DNA of 64,000 bases from Vogesella urethralis (GCF_007644045.2 NZ_VMDW02000066.1:62001-126000), one strand, 5' to 3'. Positions 45,901 through 54,585 are shown, numbered from the stretch's first letter. Program-made: numbers and translations. The notes: generated from the sequence alone by a model not told the origin.

Positions 45901-46082
45901 TGGTAACCAGCAGCGGTGCCGGCTCCGGCAGCCAGAACGCGCTGGGTACCGGTGTGATGGGCGGCATGATCTCGGCCACCGTGCTGGCCATCTTCCTGGT
46001 GCCGGTGTTCTTTGTGGTGATGCGTCGCCGCTTCCCGCCGGCCCCGGCATCCGTCAACCCCCACGCGGAGGAGCAGGCATGA
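42945..46082 (+). CDS. RND multidrug efflux transporter (AcrB/MexB-like)
   Basis: The protein (1045 aa) is an HAE1-family proton-driven pump of the inner membrane. It starts [20 protein letters not shown]. Proton-relay Asp residues are in the TM4 segment ([20 protein letters not shown]), and the [20 protein letters not shown] and [19 protein letters not shown] segments are typical. Two large periplasmic loops are present, so it is full length. Substrates cannot be read from sequence. Its place between gallate catabolism and tannase suggests phenolic compounds among them. Confidence 0.95.
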   Translation: MSKFFIDRPIFAWVIAIVIMLAGVLSILRLPVAQYPTIAPPQVAINATYPGASAKTVEDSVTQIIEQKMQGIDNLTYMSSSSDDNGGATITLTFNAGTNPDIAQVQVQNKLQSALSSLPSAVQEQGVTVTKSARNFLMVVGFVSEDGSMNATDISDYVSTNLQDTLSRVSGVGEVTLFGSKYAMRIWLDPNKLNSYQLTTSDVSSAISDQNTQVSAGQLGGLPAAPGQQLNATIVAQTRLSSPEAFGKILLKVNADGSRVLLRDVARIELGAESYRTQSSFNGKPSAGIAIKLASGANALDTAEAVRAKVAEMSGFFPKGLKVVYPYDTTPFVKISIEEVVKTLAEAVVLVFVVMYVFLQNFRATLIPTIAVPVVLLGTFGVMAALGFSINTLTMFGMVLAIGLLVDDAIVVVENVERVMNEEGLPPREATRKSMGQITGALIGIALVLAAVFVPMAFFGGSTGVIYRQFSVTVVSSMVLSVLVAMILTPALCATLLKPVSKGHGHGHEYTGFFGWFNRSFDRSSEHYQGMVGRILRRSGRAMVVYLAIIAAMSVLFLRLPTAFLPDEDQGVLFTSIQLPSGATKERTDAVLDKVREHYLKDPAVKSLFTVSGFSFAGSGQNMGIGFVQLKPWSERTRGDLSVKAVLGRAMKTFGQWREASVFAFAPPAVMELGNASGFNLQLVDRSGVGHEALVAARGQLLGMAAQSKLLSGVRPNGQSDAPQYQLDIDHEKANALGIADSDINNTLSTAWGSRYVNDFVDRGRIKKVYLQADAPYRMAPEDLNKWFVRNSSGSMVPFSAFATSHWTYGSPKLERYNGQSSLEIQGSPAAGVSTGQAMAEMERLAARLPAGIGYEWTGLSYEERLSGSQAPMLYAISLLIVFLSLAALYESWSVPFAVMMVVPLGVIGALLAAGMRGLSNDVYFQVGLLATIGLSAKNAILIVEFAKELQEQGMELVAATLEAVRMRLRPILMTSLAFILGILPLVTSSGAGSGSQNALGTGVMGGMISATVLAIFLVPVFFVVMRRRFPPAPASVNPHAEEQA

Positions 46083-47512
46083 TGCGCCGCATGACCCCCG
46101 TTGCCGCCAGCGTGCTGCTGGCCTTGCTGGCCGGCTGCTCGCTGATGCCGGCTTACCAGACCCCGGCCAGCCCGGTAGCGGCCCAGTGGCCCGCCGGCCC
46201 GGCCTACCAGCAGCTGCCGGCTGCCACCCGCAGCGAAGGCGAGCTGCCAGGTTGGCCGCAGTTCTTTACCGACGCCCGCCTGCAACAGCTGATCCGCGTG
46301 GCGCTGGCCGAAAACCGCGACCTGCGCGTGGCCACGCTGAATGTGGAAGCGGCGCGCGCGCAGTACCAGATCCAGTCGTCGGCGCAGTGGCCCACGTTGG
46401 CGCTGGCCGGCAGCGGCACCGCCAAACGCACGTCAGCCAACGCCGGTAACGGCAAGGCGGTGATCAGCCACAGCAACAGCCTCAGTGTCGGCATCAGCAG
46501 CTACGAGCTGGACCTGTTCGGCCGCGTCGCCAGCCTGAAGGAGCAGGCGCTGCAAAGCTACCTAGCCGAGGAAGCCACCCAGCACAGCGCACGGCTGACG
46601 CTGGTGGCCGAGGTGGCCAGTGCTTACCTGACGCTGCAGGCCGACCAGCAACGGCTGGCGCTGGCCGAGAAAACGCTGGCCACGCAGCAGGCCAGCTACC
46701 AGCTGACCGAACGCATGCTGGCCGCCGGTGCCGCCACGCGGCAGGACCTGTACGCCGCCAGCAGCGCGGTACAGAGCGCCAACATCGACGTGGCGTCGTA
46801 TACCGCGCAGGTGGCGCAGGACCGTAACGCGCTGGCCCTGCTGCTGGGCGGCCAACTGCCGGAAGACGCCTTGCAGCCGCAGGCCTTGGCCGACATGACG
46901 CCGCTGGCCGAGGTGCCGGCCGGCTTGCCGTCGGCGCTGCTGCAACGCCGCCCCGACATCGTGGCAAGCGAACACGCGTTGCAGGCAGCTAACGCCAATA
47001 TCGGCGCCGCCCGTGCCAAGTTCTTCCCCAGCATTTCGCTGACCGCCAACGCCGGCTTGGCCAGCAGCAACCTGTCCGGCTTGTTCAAGGCCGGGGCCGG
47101 CGCCTGGCAGTTCAGCCCGTCGGTGAGCCTGCCTTTGCTGGACGGCGGCAGCCTGCAGGCCGGCGTGGATAGCGCACGCGTGGCGTACCAGTCGGCTGTG
47201 GCCAGCTACGATAAAACGGTGCAGACCGCCTTCCGCGAGGTGGCCGACGCGTTGGCGGTGCGCGGCACCATGCGCAGCCAGCTGGCGGCGCAGCAGGCGC
47301 TGGTAGACAGCAGCCGGCAGACCTTTGCCCAGGTCGAGGCGCGCTTCAAGGCTGGTGCCGACAGCTACCTGACCGTGCTCACCGCGCAGCGCAGCCTGTA
47401 CGCCGCCGAGCAGGCGCTGATCAGCCTGCAACTGAGCGATGCCAATAACCGTATCACGCTGTACAAGGTGCTGGGCGGCGGTTGGCAGCCGGACGCGGCT
47501 AATGCCAGCTAG
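46079..47512 (+). CDS. Outer-membrane efflux lipoprotein (OprM/NodT family)
   Basis: The protein (477 aa) is the outer-membrane channel of the RND pump. It has a lipobox ([12 protein letters not shown]) and two outer-membrane-efflux repeats (for example [20 protein letters not shown] and [20 protein letters not shown]). Two ATG codons in a row (46079 and 46082) are possible starts, both preceded by GGAGGAG. The upstream transporter stop codon overlaps them. The adaptor, pump and channel are all present, so the system is complete. Confidence 0.92.
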   Translation: MMRRMTPVAASVLLALLAGCSLMPAYQTPASPVAAQWPAGPAYQQLPAATRSEGELPGWPQFFTDARLQQLIRVALAENRDLRVATLNVEAARAQYQIQSSAQWPTLALAGSGTAKRTSANAGNGKAVISHSNSLSVGISSYELDLFGRVASLKEQALQSYLAEEATQHSARLTLVAEVASAYLTLQADQQRLALAEKTLATQQASYQLTERMLAAGAATRQDLYAASSAVQSANIDVASYTAQVAQDRNALALLLGGQLPEDALQPQALADMTPLAEVPAGLPSALLQRRPDIVASEHALQAANANIGAARAKFFPSISLTANAGLASSNLSGLFKAGAGAWQFSPSVSLPLLDGGSLQAGVDSARVAYQSAVASYDKTVQTAFREVADALAVRGTMRSQLAAQQALVDSSRQTFAQVEARFKAGADSYLTVLTAQRSLYAAEQALISLQLSDANNRITLYKVLGGGWQPDAANAS

Positions 47513-47824
47513 GGCTTGTTACCGCTATTTTTGATGCGGCGGCGCTTGTCTGGCGGTGGCAATGCGCGAAAAACCGGGCTCAGCAGGGTGATCCCTGCCA
47601 GCACGGTTTGACAAAGCCGTGCCCCGCATGGCGCGCCCCGAAGGGCAGGCCCGATAAGCTTCCCACTGCGGCGTTGTCGGGCTTGCGCTGGGCACCACCC
47701 AGCGCATCGCCCTCGGCCTGGCATTGGAAAACTTCTCGAGCCTGCGACGCAGCAAGAAATCGTGTTAATAGGCCATGGACACTTGGCCGCCCTGGCGGCC
47801 CGGTTTTGACGAAACGAGGACACC
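47513..47824. other. Structured non-coding region upstream of the tannase gene
   Basis: I find no convincing gene in these 312 bases. Three inverted repeats occur close together: GCAGGG/CCCTGC at 47583-47598, GCACGG/CCGTGC at 47601-47622 and GCGCTGGG/CCCAGCGC at 47685-47705. A longer-range CCCGAT/GTCGGG pairing lies between the second and third. Short open frames exist on both strands, but none has a ribosome site or plausible composition. It could hold a leader RNA or a decayed repeat, as well as the tannase promoter. Confidence 0.4.
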
Positions 47825-49372
47825 ATGATCGACCCCACCCGACGCCGTGTGCTGGCCCTGCTGGGCAGCAGTGGTGTGTTGGCCGCGTGCAGCAGCCTGC
47901 CCGCTGCACCCCGCCAGCCGGTAGCGCCGCCGGCCCCCGGCTTGCGTTTTGACCCGGCGGCGTTTACGCCGCGCAGCATCACGGTAGAGGGCACCACGCT
48001 GGCCATCCGCGCTTACGAAGGCCTGGCCTACGTGGCGCGGCCGGTAGAGCCAGCCTACCAGTGCCTGAACCTGTATATTCCCGCCGCGTATTTCGACGGC
48101 GGCGAGGTCGGCGGTTTTACTGCCGCCACCGCGCCGATCTTCTTGCCCAACCAGGTGGGTGGCTATATGCCGGCCTTGCCGGGCAAGCTGGACGGTCGCG
48201 CCTTCGGCCCGCCACCGGGCGGCGGCCAAGCACCGGCGGCCGCGCCCAACGCCATCCAGTACGCCTTGTCGCGCGGTTTCGTAGTGGCAGCGCCGGGTGC
48301 CCGTGGCCGCACGCTGCAGGCTGCCACGGGCGAATACACCGGCAAGGCCCCGGCCGCCATCGTCGACCTGAAAGCGGCGGTGCGCTACCTGCGCGCCAAC
48401 CGCGAACGCCTGCCGGGCAATACCGAGCGCATCATCAGCAACGGCACCAGCGCCGGCGGCGCGCTGTCGGCCTTGCTGGGCGCCAGTGGTGGGCAGGCCG
48501 ATTACGCGCCGTATCTGGCGGCGCTGGGGGCCGCCGACGCCCGCGACGACATTTTTGCGGTATCGGCCTACTGCCCGATTACCAACCTGGCGCACGCCGA
48601 TGCCGCCTACGAGTGGCAGTTTGCCGGCGTGGACAGCTACCGCAAGATCGACATCAGCATGCTGGACTACCAGGTGCAGCGCAAAACGGTCAGCGGCACG
48701 CTGGACGCGCGCCAGCGCGAGGTGTCGGCGGCGCTGGCGGCCAGCTTCCCCGCCTACGTCAACAGCCTGAATCTGCGCGCCCCCGACGGCAGCCCGCTGC
48801 AACTGGCCGCCGACGGGCAGGGCAGCTTCCGAGACTACGTGGCCAGCCTGCTGCTGCAGTCGGCGCGCACGGCGCTGGCGCAAGGGCGTGACCTGTCGGC
48901 GCTGGACTGGCTGCAATGGCAGGGCAGCCAACCGGTAGCCGTACGTTGGCCGCAGTATCTGGCGTATCTGGGGCGCATGAAAACGCCGCCGGCGTTCGAC
49001 GCGCTGGATGGCTCGTCCGGCGAGAACCAGCTGTTCGGCAGCGCTAGCGAAGACAAGCGCCATTTCACCGCATTCGGCAAGCAGCATGGCACGCAGGCGA
49101 CCATCGGCCAGGCCGAGGCGGCGGTGGTACGCATGATGGAACCGCTGTCCTATATCGGGCAGGGCGGCGGCCAGCCGGCCGCGCACTGGCGTATCCGCCA
49201 CGGCAGCAAGGATAGCGATACCTCGCTGGCGGTGCCGGTGATGCTGGCCACCGTGCTGCGCAACTACGGTTATGCGGTGGACCTGGCCTTGCCATGGGAT
49301 GTACCGCATAGCGGCGATTACGACATGCCGGCCTTGTTTGACTGGGCCACCGCCATCAGCCGCGCCGGCTGA
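47825..49372 (+). CDS. Subtype-B tannase, exported lipoprotein
   Basis: The protein (515 aa) resembles bacterial subtype-B tannases (Lactiplantibacillus TanB type), alpha/beta-hydrolases that free gallate from galloyl esters. The nucleophile motif is SNGTSAGGALSALL (Ser209). The acid is Asp463 or Asp465 in HWRIRHGSKDSDTSLAVPV, and the His is His495 in LPWDVPHSGDYD. The residue spacing is close to what I recall for the Lactiplantibacillus enzyme (Ser163, Asp419, His451). A lipobox (LGSSGVLAACSSLP) predicts a membrane-anchored extracytoplasmic enzyme. With gallate dioxygenase and its partners 8-11 kb upstream on the same strand, the substrate assignment is strengthened. A feruloyl esterase-like specificity is the main alternative. 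Confidence 0.83.
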   Translation: MIDPTRRRVLALLGSSGVLAACSSLPAAPRQPVAPPAPGLRFDPAAFTPRSITVEGTTLAIRAYEGLAYVARPVEPAYQCLNLYIPAAYFDGGEVGGFTAATAPIFLPNQVGGYMPALPGKLDGRAFGPPPGGGQAPAAAPNAIQYALSRGFVVAAPGARGRTLQAATGEYTGKAPAAIVDLKAAVRYLRANRERLPGNTERIISNGTSAGGALSALLGASGGQADYAPYLAALGAADARDDIFAVSAYCPITNLAHADAAYEWQFAGVDSYRKIDISMLDYQVQRKTVSGTLDARQREVSAALAASFPAYVNSLNLRAPDGSPLQLAADGQGSFRDYVASLLLQSARTALAQGRDLSALDWLQWQGSQPVAVRWPQYLAYLGRMKTPPAFDALDGSSGENQLFGSASEDKRHFTAFGKQHGTQATIGQAEAAVVRMMEPLSYIGQGGGQPAAHWRIRHGSKDSDTSLAVPVMLATVLRNYGYAVDLALPWDVPHSGDYDMPALFDWATAISRAG

Positions 49373-49397
49373 GCGTTGCCAGGCGGCGTATTGCCAA

Positions 49398-49435
49398 AGC
49401 ACAAGGCCCGCACCATCCGGTGCGGGCCTTGTGCT
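49398..49435. terminator. Long hairpin between tannase and elbB genes, probable bidirectional terminator
   Basis: A perfect 17-bp inverted repeat (AGCACAAGGCCCGCACC and its complement) with a 4-base loop lies between two convergent genes. T-runs are weak on both sides, so termination efficiency is uncertain. Confidence 0.72.
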
Positions 49436-49478
49436 GTCTGGCGTCGGGGCGTGGGGCCGGCGACGACGATAAGCGGCG

Positions 49479-50156
49479 CTAGTCGGCCAGCAGGCGCTGC
49501 AAGGCGGCCACACCGGCCTGGCAGCCGGCAAACACCTGCGCCGGGCTGGCAGCGCCGTACATATAGGCTGGCACGGTTACCAGCAAGTTGGCCGCATCGA
49601 CGCAGGCTTCGTCCACCGCGGCGTGTACCGCGTGCTGGCCCCAGGCGCGGGCGGCCTTGGCCAGCGCGGCGCCTTCTTCCGGGTTGCCGAAGGTGAGCGT
49701 GGCTTGCAGGCCGGCATCGCGGGCGGCCAGTGCCAGCACCAGCGGCGCGGCACACAGTGCCAGCATCGGCTTGCGTGCTGCCAGTGCGGCGCGGGTGATG
49801 GCGGCCACATCGTCGTACAGGCGTGCTTGCTCGCCTGCGCTGGCAAAGTTGCACAGGTTCTTGGCGGCGCCAAAGCCGCCGGGAAAGGCGACTGCGCTGT
49901 GGTCGGCGACGTCCAGCGCGGCCAGCGGCTGGATGTCGCCACGGGCAATGCGCGCCGCCTCGCTCAGGATGTGGCGGCTTTCGTCGGCCTCGCCGCCGGC
50001 AGCGTGGTCGACCACGTGCATCTGGTCACGGTCCGGGGCGTAAAAGCGGTACGGCAGGCCGGCTTGCGACAGGGCAATCACCAGGCCGGCGGCCTCGGTG
50101 ATTTCGCTGCCGTCGTAGACGCCGCAGCCGGACAGGATGATGGCAACCGGTTTCAT
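49479..50156 (-). CDS. elbB: ElbB family DJ-1/PfpI-like protein (putative glyoxalase)
   Basis: The protein (225 aa) belongs to the ElbB branch of the DJ-1/PfpI superfamily. The start KPVAIILSGCGVYDGSEITE and the nucleophile elbow MLALCAAPLVLALAARDAGL (conserved Cys) are clear, and FPGGFGAAKNLCNFA is also typical. E. coli ElbB has reported glyoxalase-type activity and an older link to isoprenoid synthesis. The ATG at 50156 has AAGGAG in front. It is the last gene of a minus-strand run from the MocR regulator. Confidence 0.92.
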   Translation of the reverse strand: MKPVAIILSGCGVYDGSEITEAAGLVIALSQAGLPYRFYAPDRDQMHVVDHAAGGEADESRHILSEAARIARGDIQPLAALDVADHSAVAFPGGFGAAKNLCNFASAGEQARLYDDVAAITRAALAARKPMLALCAAPLVLALAARDAGLQATLTFGNPEEGAALAKAARAWGQHAVHAAVDEACVDAANLLVTVPAYMYGAASPAQVFAGCQAGVAALQRLLAD

Positions 50157-50199
50157 CGATAAGGCTCCTTGTGATGTCGGGTCAGGGTGGGCCGCCGGC

Positions 50200-50871
50200 T
50201 CAGGCGTAATCGTACTGGCCACCGGCCAGCAGTGCTTCCTGGTAAGCCGGGCGGGCGTGGATGCGTTGCAGGAAAGTCTGGATGTGCGGCAGGGTCTTGC
50301 ACAGCGGTACGCGGCTGTTGGCCGCCTCCAGCGGAAAGCTCATCTGGATGTCGGCGGCGCTGAACTGGTCGCCGGCAAACCAGCCGCTACGCGACAGGTG
50401 GCTGTCGATGTAGCGCAGGTGGCTGTCCAGCTGCGGGTCGAGGTAGCCCTTGCGCACACCTTTTTCGATCAGTCTTGCCAGCGGCCGCAGCAGGGCCGGC
50501 ATCGGCGGCTGGCTGATGCGGCTGAACACCAGGCTCATCAGCAGCGGCGGCATGGCCGAGCCTTCGGCGTAGTGCAGCCAGTAGGTGTAATCGCGGGCGG
50601 CCTGGCTGCCGGGGGCCGGCTTGAGCGTGTGCTCGCGGTCGTAGCTGTCTACCAGGTATTCGATGATGGCGCCGGATTCGGCCACCACGATGTCGTTGTC
50701 GGTGATTACCGGCGCCTTGCCCAGCGGGTGGATGGCTTTCAGTGCCGGCGGTGCCAGCAGGGTGGCCGGGTCGCGCTGGTAGGTGGTGATGTGGTAGGGC
50801 AGGCCCAGTTCTTCCATCAGCCACAGGATGCGCTGCGAGCGCGAATTGTTCAGGTGGTGCAGGGTCAGCAT
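50200..50871 (-). CDS. Glutathione S-transferase
   Basis: The protein (223 aa) has an N-terminal thioredoxin-like GST domain (MLTLHHLNNSRSQRILWLME, then NPLGK-like HPLGKAPVITDN and the glutathione-binding ESGAIIEYLV). An all-helical C-terminal domain follows (GWFAGDQFSAADIQMSFPLE). The likely GSH-activating residue is the Ser in NNSRSQRI. The ATG at 50871 has GAGGA upstream. Class and substrate are not clear. It is 43 bases upstream of elbB, and glutathione is made by gshAB in the same window. Confidence 0.92.
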   Translation of the reverse strand: MLTLHHLNNSRSQRILWLMEELGLPYHITTYQRDPATLLAPPALKAIHPLGKAPVITDNDIVVAESGAIIEYLVDSYDREHTLKPAPGSQAARDYTYWLHYAEGSAMPPLLMSLVFSRISQPPMPALLRPLARLIEKGVRKGYLDPQLDSHLRYIDSHLSRSGWFAGDQFSAADIQMSFPLEAANSRVPLCKTLPHIQTFLQRIHARPAYQEALLAGGQYDYA

Positions 50872-50921
50872 GGTGGTCCTCGCGGTGGGGGCGGGTTCGG
50901 TGCCACGACGGCCAGCGGGCA

Positions 50922-51398
50922 TCAGGCCAGCAGCGCGTCCAGTTGTTGTTCGTTGTAAACGGTGATGTCGTGTTGCTGCAGCAGCGCGGCGGTAACGCCG
51001 GCGCCAGCCTGCAACAGGCCATCGAAACGGCCGCTGTACACCTGGCGGTTGCCGCACGACGGGCTGTTGGCCTTCAGCAATGCCAGCCGGCAACCGTGCT
51101 GTTGCGCCTGCTGCAAGGTGAGGCGGGCGCCGCTGACGAAGGCAGCGCTGACGTCGTCGCCGGCTTCGGTGCGCACCTGCGCCACGCCGGCCAGCACCTG
51201 CGCGCCGCTCCCGCCGCGGATTTCGGCCGCTGGCCGGGGTGTGGGCAGGCCGCCGGCGCATTCCGGGCAGAACGGCAGCAGCGTATAGCGTGCGGCCAAC
51301 CTGGCCTGCCAGTGCTCGGGCAGGCCTTTGCTGGCGGCGTCGTAACGGACTGGCTGGCCCAGCAGACAGGCGCTGACCAGCAGTACGGGTTTGTCCAT
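50922..51398 (-). CDS. DUF523 family protein
   Basis: The protein (158 aa) is a DUF523 member. It starts MDKPVLLVSACLLGQPVRYD and carries the conserved cysteine segments FCPECAGGLPTPRPAAEI and LLKANSPSCGNRQVYSGRFD, which may bind a metal or act as thiols. Function is unknown. The ATG at 51398 is one base from the stop of the MocR regulator gene, so the two are probably co-transcribed. Confidence 0.88.
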   Translation of the reverse strand: MDKPVLLVSACLLGQPVRYDAASKGLPEHWQARLAARYTLLPFCPECAGGLPTPRPAAEIRGGSGAQVLAGVAQVRTEAGDDVSAAFVSGARLTLQQAQQHGCRLALLKANSPSCGNRQVYSGRFDGLLQAGAGVTAALLQQHDITVYNEQQLDALLA

Positions 51399-51399
51399 C

Positions 51400-52857
51400 T
51401 CAGGGTTCCTGTAAGGCATAAAGCCGGGCCAGTACGGCGGCGCCGTGGCGGATGGCTTTGTCATTCACCCCAGCATAGCCCAAGACCAGACCCTGTTGCT
51501 GCGGTGCGCCCAGATAATGTCGCGCCAGCGGCCGCAGCCAGATCTGTTCGCGGGCGGCGGCGGCGCTCAGCGCATGCTCGTCGTGGCCGGCGGGCAAGTA
51601 GGCTACCAGGTGCAGGCCGGCGCTGCCGGGCGACAGCTGCAGGCCGGCGGCCGGGCTGTCGGCCAGCACCTCGCGCAGCAGTTGCTGGCGCTCGCGGTAC
51701 AGCTCGCGCATGCGGCGGACGTGGCGGGCAAAGTGGCCGCCGCTGAAGAATTCGGCCAGCGCCGCCTGCACCGGGTAGCTGCTTTCTCGGTACAGCCGGG
51801 CGTTGGCGGCGCGGAACGGGTCGATCAGGCTGTCCGGCACCACCAGGTAACCCAGGCGCAGGCCGGGGTACATCACCTTGCTCAGCGTCCCCATGTAGAT
51901 CACGCGCTCGTCTTGTGCCAGTCCTTGTAGCGCCGGCAGCGGTTGCGAGCTGTAGCGGAATTCGCTGTCGTAGTCGTCTTCCAGGATCCAGGCGCCGCTG
52001 CGGGCGGCGTGGGCCAGCAGGGCGAGCCGGCGCGGCAGGCTCATCACCACGCCCAGCGGGTACTGGTGCGACGGCGTGGTGTAGATCAGCCGCGGCGGGC
52101 GCGGGTCGGTGACGGCGGCCGGGTTCAGCCCCTCGTCGTCCACCGGCACTGGCACCAGTTGCAGGCCGGCACCGCGCAGCGCGGCGTGGGCACCCACATA
52201 GCCGGGGTCTTCCAGCCACGCCACGTCGCCGGGGTCGGCCAGCAAGCGTGCGGCCAACTCCATCGCCTGTTGTGTGCCCTGGGTAATCAGTATCTGCTCC
52301 GGCCGGCAGTGCACGCCACGTGATAGCTGCAGGTATTCGGCCAGCGCCTCGCGCAGCTGCGGCAGACCACCGTCGGCGGTGTAGCACAGCATGGCGCTGC
52401 TGGCTTGACGCTGGTGCCGCGCCAGCAGCCCTTGCCAGCAGGTGTGCGGAAACAGCGGGATTTCCGGCACGCCGGGTGCAAAGGCACCGTATAGCCCGGT
52501 GGGCAGCCCCACGCTGTCGAACAGGGTCTGGCCGCGGCCGGACAGGCCCAGCGGTTGATCGCGGCGGGTGACGGGTGCCGGCGGCTTGGCAAACAGGCCG
52601 GACACGAAGGTGCCGGCGCCGTGGCGGCTGTGCAGGTAGCCTTCGGCCTGCAGCTGCTCGTAGGCCTCCAGCACCGTGTTGCGGCCCAGGCCCAGGCTGC
52701 GCGCCAGGTCGCGGCTGGCCGGTAGCCGGGTGTCACCGGCCAGTTGGCCGCTGCGGATGTGCTCGCGCAGCAGGCGCATCAGCTGGCGTGCCAGGCCTTC
52801 GCGGCTATCGCGCTGCAGCTGGGTGGCCAGCGCGTCGATGATCCATTGTTCCAGCAA
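51400..52857 (-). CDS. MocR/PdxR-type transcriptional regulator (GntR HTH fused to aminotransferase fold)
   Basis: The protein (485 aa) has an N-terminal GntR winged helix (DTRLPASRDLARSLGLGRNT, then LQAEGYLHSRHGAGTFVSG) followed by a class I aminotransferase-like domain with the PLP lysine in MGTLSKVMYPGLRLGYLVVP. MocR proteins use PLP or its adducts as effectors; PdxR activates vitamin B6 genes, others control GABA or taurine use. No pdx genes are present, and gabTD lies 6 kb away. The divergent rhodanese gene, 94 bases apart, is its most likely target. Confidence 0.9.
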   Translation of the reverse strand: MLEQWIIDALATQLQRDSREGLARQLMRLLREHIRSGQLAGDTRLPASRDLARSLGLGRNTVLEAYEQLQAEGYLHSRHGAGTFVSGLFAKPPAPVTRRDQPLGLSGRGQTLFDSVGLPTGLYGAFAPGVPEIPLFPHTCWQGLLARHQRQASSAMLCYTADGGLPQLREALAEYLQLSRGVHCRPEQILITQGTQQAMELAARLLADPGDVAWLEDPGYVGAHAALRGAGLQLVPVPVDDEGLNPAAVTDPRPPRLIYTTPSHQYPLGVVMSLPRRLALLAHAARSGAWILEDDYDSEFRYSSQPLPALQGLAQDERVIYMGTLSKVMYPGLRLGYLVVPDSLIDPFRAANARLYRESSYPVQAALAEFFSGGHFARHVRRMRELYRERQQLLREVLADSPAAGLQLSPGSAGLHLVAYLPAGHDEHALSAAAAREQIWLRPLARHYLGAPQQQGLVLGYAGVNDKAIRHGAAVLARLYALQEP

Positions 52858-52951
52858 AGTGGCTCCCTCGTGTTGGGGAAAACTGGCCCTTACTGGGGGC
52901 CGTATGGCTGTTTTACCATGCTTGCATCAACCCTGAACAGGAGCAAGCAGC

Positions 52952-53353
52952 ATGGATCAGCTAGCGTTTTACCGGGCCAAACTCGCATTCGAGATCGATA
53001 GCTGGGACGTGGTGGACCAGCAACAACAGGGCAAGCCGCTGCTGCTGGTGGATGGCCGCTCTGCTGCCGCCTACGCGCAGGAAACGCTGCCGGGTGCCAT
53101 CAACCTGCCACACCGCACCATCAACGCCGACACCACGGCGCAGCTGCCGCGCGACGTGCTGCTGGTCACCTTCTGCGACGGTATCGGCTGCAATGCCTCC
53201 ACCAAGACCGCGCTCAAGCTGACCGAGCTGGGCTTTACCGTGAAAGAGCTGCAAGGCGGCGTGGACTGGTGGAAGCGCGACGGTTACCCCACGGTACAGG
53301 GTGGGGCCAGCTGCGGCGTCACCCCGTCGGCCGACTGCGGTTGCGGAGGCTGA
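52952..53353 (+). CDS. Rhodanese-domain protein with Cys-rich tail
   Basis: The protein (133 aa) is a single rhodanese domain with the fold markers LLLVDGRSAAAYAQETLPGA and LQGGVDWWKRDGYP. The active-site loop reads FCDGIGCNASTKTALKLTEL, giving CDGIGC with a second cysteine where many homologues have Arg or Ser. The C-terminus ends in CGVTPSADCGCGG, so four more cysteines could carry persulfide or bind metal. GAGCAAGCAGC precedes the ATG. The next gene starts two bases after the stop codon. Confidence 0.88.
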   Translation: MDQLAFYRAKLAFEIDSWDVVDQQQQGKPLLLVDGRSAAAYAQETLPGAINLPHRTINADTTAQLPRDVLLVTFCDGIGCNASTKTALKLTELGFTVKELQGGVDWWKRDGYPTVQGGASCGVTPSADCGCGG

Positions 53354-53354
53354 C

Positions 53355-54515
53355 ATGCACTACGACGCTTTCCGGCAACCACTGGGCCTGCCGGTAGACA
53401 ACTGGCAGGGTGCCTGCCCGCCGCAGAAGGTGATGCTGCAAGGCCGCCATTGCCGGCTGGAACCGTTCGACCGTGCCCGCCACGGCGATAGCCTGCGCGC
53501 CGCGCTGGAACTGGACCGCGACGGCCGCGACTGGGCTTACCTGATGCCGCGGCCGCAAAGCGACGCCGACTGGGCGGCCTGGTTCGACATGATGGCCAGC
53601 AGCCAGGACCCGCTGTTCTTTGCCATCGTCGACAACGCCAGCGGCGACGCCATCGGCAGCTGCAGCTACCTGCGCATCGACGCGGCCAACGGCGTTATCG
53701 AAGTGGGCTGGTTGCGCTTCTCGCCGCGCCTGCAGCGCACGATCGCCGCCACCGAGGCGATGTACCTGATGATGAAGCAGGCCTTCGACTGGGGTTACCG
53801 CCGCTACGAATGGAAGTGTAACGCACTGAATGCGCCGTCGATGCGCGCCGCCGAGCGGCTGGGTTTTACCTTCGAGGGCATTTTCCGCCAGGCACGCGTC
53901 AACTGGGGCCTGAACCGCGATACCGCCTGGTTCAGCCTGCTGGACAGCGAATGGCCGGCCAACCGCGCCGCGCTGGCAGCCTGGCTGGACGCGGCCAACT
54001 TCGATGCCGCCGGCCAGCAGTTGCGTACGTTGCAGCAGTGCCGCCAGGCGCTGGCCGGTGACACGCAGCCGGACGGCGTACGCAGCGCCACGCTGGCCGA
54101 CCTGCCGCAGCTGGCGGCGCTGTTCGACGGCTACCGCCGCTTTTACGGCAAGCTGGACGATGCATCGACCTCGCACGATTTCATCCGCCAGCGGCTGGTG
54201 GCTGGCGACAGCCACCTGCTGGTGTATCAGCTGCACGGCGAACTGCTGGGTTTTACTCAGTTGCTGCCGCTGTTCAGCTCGGTGCTGGCGGCCAAAGTCT
54301 GGTTGCTCAACGACCTGTTCGTGGCCGAGCAGGCGCGCCGCAGCGGGGTAGGGCAGGCCTTGCTGCAGGCCTCGGCCGAGCTGGCGCGACAGCACGGCGT
54401 ACAGCGGCTGGACCTGGTAACGGCCGTGGATAATCACACCGCCCAGGCGCTGTACGAGGCGCAAGGCTGGCAGCGCGATACGCGTTTCTATCGCTATCAG
54501 CTCGCTTTGGGCTGA
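53355..54515 (+). CDS. Two-domain GNAT acetyltransferase fusion
   Basis: The protein (386 aa) contains two complete GNAT domains. The N-terminal one (about 25-220) resembles RimJ/RimL-type acetyltransferases (IEVGWLRFSPRLQRTIAATE, then MRAAERLGFTFEGIFRQARV). The C-terminal one (about 245-386) has the acetyl-CoA motif VAEQARRSGVGQALLQASAE and ends ALYEAQGWQRDTRFYRYQL. No frameshift is seen between them, so it is one fused protein. Substrates are unknown. It is coupled to the rhodanese gene. Confidence 0.87.
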   Translation: MHYDAFRQPLGLPVDNWQGACPPQKVMLQGRHCRLEPFDRARHGDSLRAALELDRDGRDWAYLMPRPQSDADWAAWFDMMASSQDPLFFAIVDNASGDAIGSCSYLRIDAANGVIEVGWLRFSPRLQRTIAATEAMYLMMKQAFDWGYRRYEWKCNALNAPSMRAAERLGFTFEGIFRQARVNWGLNRDTAWFSLLDSEWPANRAALAAWLDAANFDAAGQQLRTLQQCRQALAGDTQPDGVRSATLADLPQLAALFDGYRRFYGKLDDASTSHDFIRQRLVAGDSHLLVYQLHGELLGFTQLLPLFSSVLAAKVWLLNDLFVAEQARRSGVGQALLQASAELARQHGVQRLDLVTAVDNHTAQALYEAQGWQRDTRFYRYQLALG

Positions 54516-54527
54516 TTAATTTCGCGA

Positions 54528-54537
54528 TGCGGCCAAC
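54528..54537 (+). repeat. Uptake-sequence-like repeat word after the GNAT gene
   Basis: An exact TGCGGCCAAC lies 13 bases after the GNAT stop codon, in the 70-base gap before the 479-aa protein gene. Confidence 0.6.
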
Positions 54538-54585
54538 GTCGGGGTAAAATCACTGGTTTTACAAGGCAGTAACGACGTTAGCCGC

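Noticed and set aside
41745..46064. Very long open frame (1439 codons) on the minus strand opposite the RND pump genes
   Set aside because: It is antisense to two clearly conserved genes, is rich in His, Arg and Gln as expected for the shadow of GC-rich coding DNA, and has no recognisable domain.
45197..46078. N-terminal extension of the outer-membrane channel gene inside the pump gene
   Set aside because: The frame is open by chance. The ribosome site and lipoprotein signal place the start at 46079 or 46082.
47509..48006. Minus-strand open frame across the tannase start and upstream region
   Set aside because: It overlaps the tannase signal peptide region, has Arg/Pro/Ala-rich translation, and lacks a ribosome site.
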